A DNA stretch of 33,190 nucleotides from Saccoglossus kowalevskii. Lineage: Eukaryota > Hemichordata > Enteropneusta > Harrimaniidae. How positions within the stretch are numbered: the first letter of the stretch is position 1; every line of letters starts with the position of its first letter. A program made the translations under genes and the position numbers. Positions 32,362-33,190 of the stretch are shown one piece after another. The notes below the pieces were generated by a model, which made no database searches, was not told the DNA's origin, and saw only the letters and a list, made by a program, of their open reading frames with translations. The stretch is from assembly GCF_000003605.2 (NCBI RefSeq), contig NW_003114465.1, positions 207,771 to 240,960 of the forward strand, written 5' to 3'.

Positions 32362-33190
32362 AAACAATGGTATCAGATATAATGGCTTAACAGTGGTATA
32401 AGATATGATGGCTTAACAATGGTATCAGGTATATGGCTTAACAATGGTATAAGATATGATGGCTTAAGAATCGACTCAGATATAATGGCTTAACAATGGT
32501 ATCACTTATGGTGGCTTAACAATGGTATCAGGTATGGTAGCTTAACAATGGCTATAAGATATGATAGCTTAACATTGGTATCACTTATGGTGGCTTACCA
32601 ATGGTATCACTTATGGTGGCTTAATAATGGTATCAGGTATGATGACTTAACAATGGTATCAGGTATGATGACTTAACAATGGTATCAGGTATGATGACTT
32701 AACAATGGTATCAGGTATGATGACTTAACAATGGTATCAGGTATGATGACTTAACAATGGTATCAGGTATGATAGCTCTAACAATGGTATCAGATATGGT
32801 GGCTTAACAATTGTATCAGGTATGATGGCTTAACAATGGTATCAGGTTTGATGGCTTAACAATGTTATCAGGTATGGTGGCTTAACAACGGTATCAGATA
32901 TGATGGCCTAATACTGGTGGTATCAGATATGAGGGATTAACAATGGCATCAGATATGATGGCTTAACCATGGTATCAGATATGATGGCTTAACAATGATA
33001 TAAGGTATGATGGCTTAACAATGGTATAAGATATGATGGCTTAACATTGGTATAAGATATGATGGCTGAACAATCGTATCAGATATAATGGCTTTAACAA
33101 TGGTATCACTTATGGTGGCTTAACAATGGTATCAGGTATGGTAGCTTAACAATGGCTATAAGATATGATAGCTTACATTGGTATCACTTA
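32362..33190 (+). repeat. 26-bp minisatellite with higher-order structure (continues past the window)
   Basis: About 32 tandem units with consensus near acaatggtatcaggtatgat + ggctta. Variant units carry 'ataagatatgat', 'atcacttatggt' and 'ggtatggtag'. Five consecutive units at 32641-32770 are identical. The ordered set of variants at about 32395-32590 reappears at about 32999-33190, an offset of about 604 bp. The array is intronic or downstream relative to exon 5 of the O-fucosyltransferase-like gene. Confidence 0.95.

Noticed and set aside
32362-33190. CRISPR-like array of short direct repeats
   Set aside because: The units are contiguous with no unique spacers, and the context is eukaryotic, so it is a minisatellite.
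1-33190. tRNA, rRNA or other structured RNA genes
   Set aside because: No convincing tRNA A/B box pair or rRNA-like stretch was noticed by eye. A covariance-model scan would be needed to exclude small RNAs.

Overview
This window is AT-rich animal nuclear DNA. Its genes are split by GT-AG introns, open reading frames are sparse, simple repeats are common, and it holds relics of several eukaryotic retrotransposon classes (DIRS-like, L1-like LINE, possibly Penelope-like). The mix of multicopy RecQ-like and DUF6589-type genes, DIRS and L1-like elements, and a GDP-fucose O-fucosyltransferase-type gene suggests a marine invertebrate, most plausibly a lophotrochozoan such as a mollusc or brachiopod. 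That assignment is inference from family recognition, not from a marker gene.

Layout. 0-2 kb: a 157-bp tandem repeat and one copy of a segment of about 0.8-0.9 kb whose inverted partner lies at 19.5-20.4 kb. 2.0-2.8 kb: remains of a DIRS-like tyrosine-recombinase retrotransposon (RNase H plus recombinase N-terminus). 5.4-6.0 kb: a minus-strand O-fucosyltransferase pseudogene and a 44-codon ORF. 7.5-9.4 kb: a broken plus-strand RecQ-type helicase gene with one clear intron. 10.6-12.8 kb: a broken minus-strand DUF6589-type gene in at least four blocks, convergent with the helicase. 12.86-16.9 kb: a decayed plus-strand L1-like LINE. 17-25 kb: no recognisable gene, but several dispersed repeats and a foldback element.

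25.1 kb to the right end: the only gene that looks intact, a type II membrane O-fucosyltransferase-like protein. Five exons are visible (435 codons plus 1 nt), every junction is in phase, and the last exon or exons lie beyond the window. Its stalk is encoded by two similar exon segments, an apparent exon-level duplication. Its introns carry a TTTA microsatellite, a second 157-bp-family block, a dispersed repeat and a reverse-transcriptase-like relic. Downstream, a 26-bp minisatellite with a higher-order period of about 604 bp runs off the right edge.

The live gene and its antisense dead paralog about 20 kb away point to local duplication of this glycosyltransferase family. The convergent RecQ-like and DUF6589-like pseudogenes are the best candidate for an undescribed unit: both belong to families that appear as multicopy, transposon-like genes in invertebrates, and their proximity may mean they moved together. 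One locus cannot prove this.
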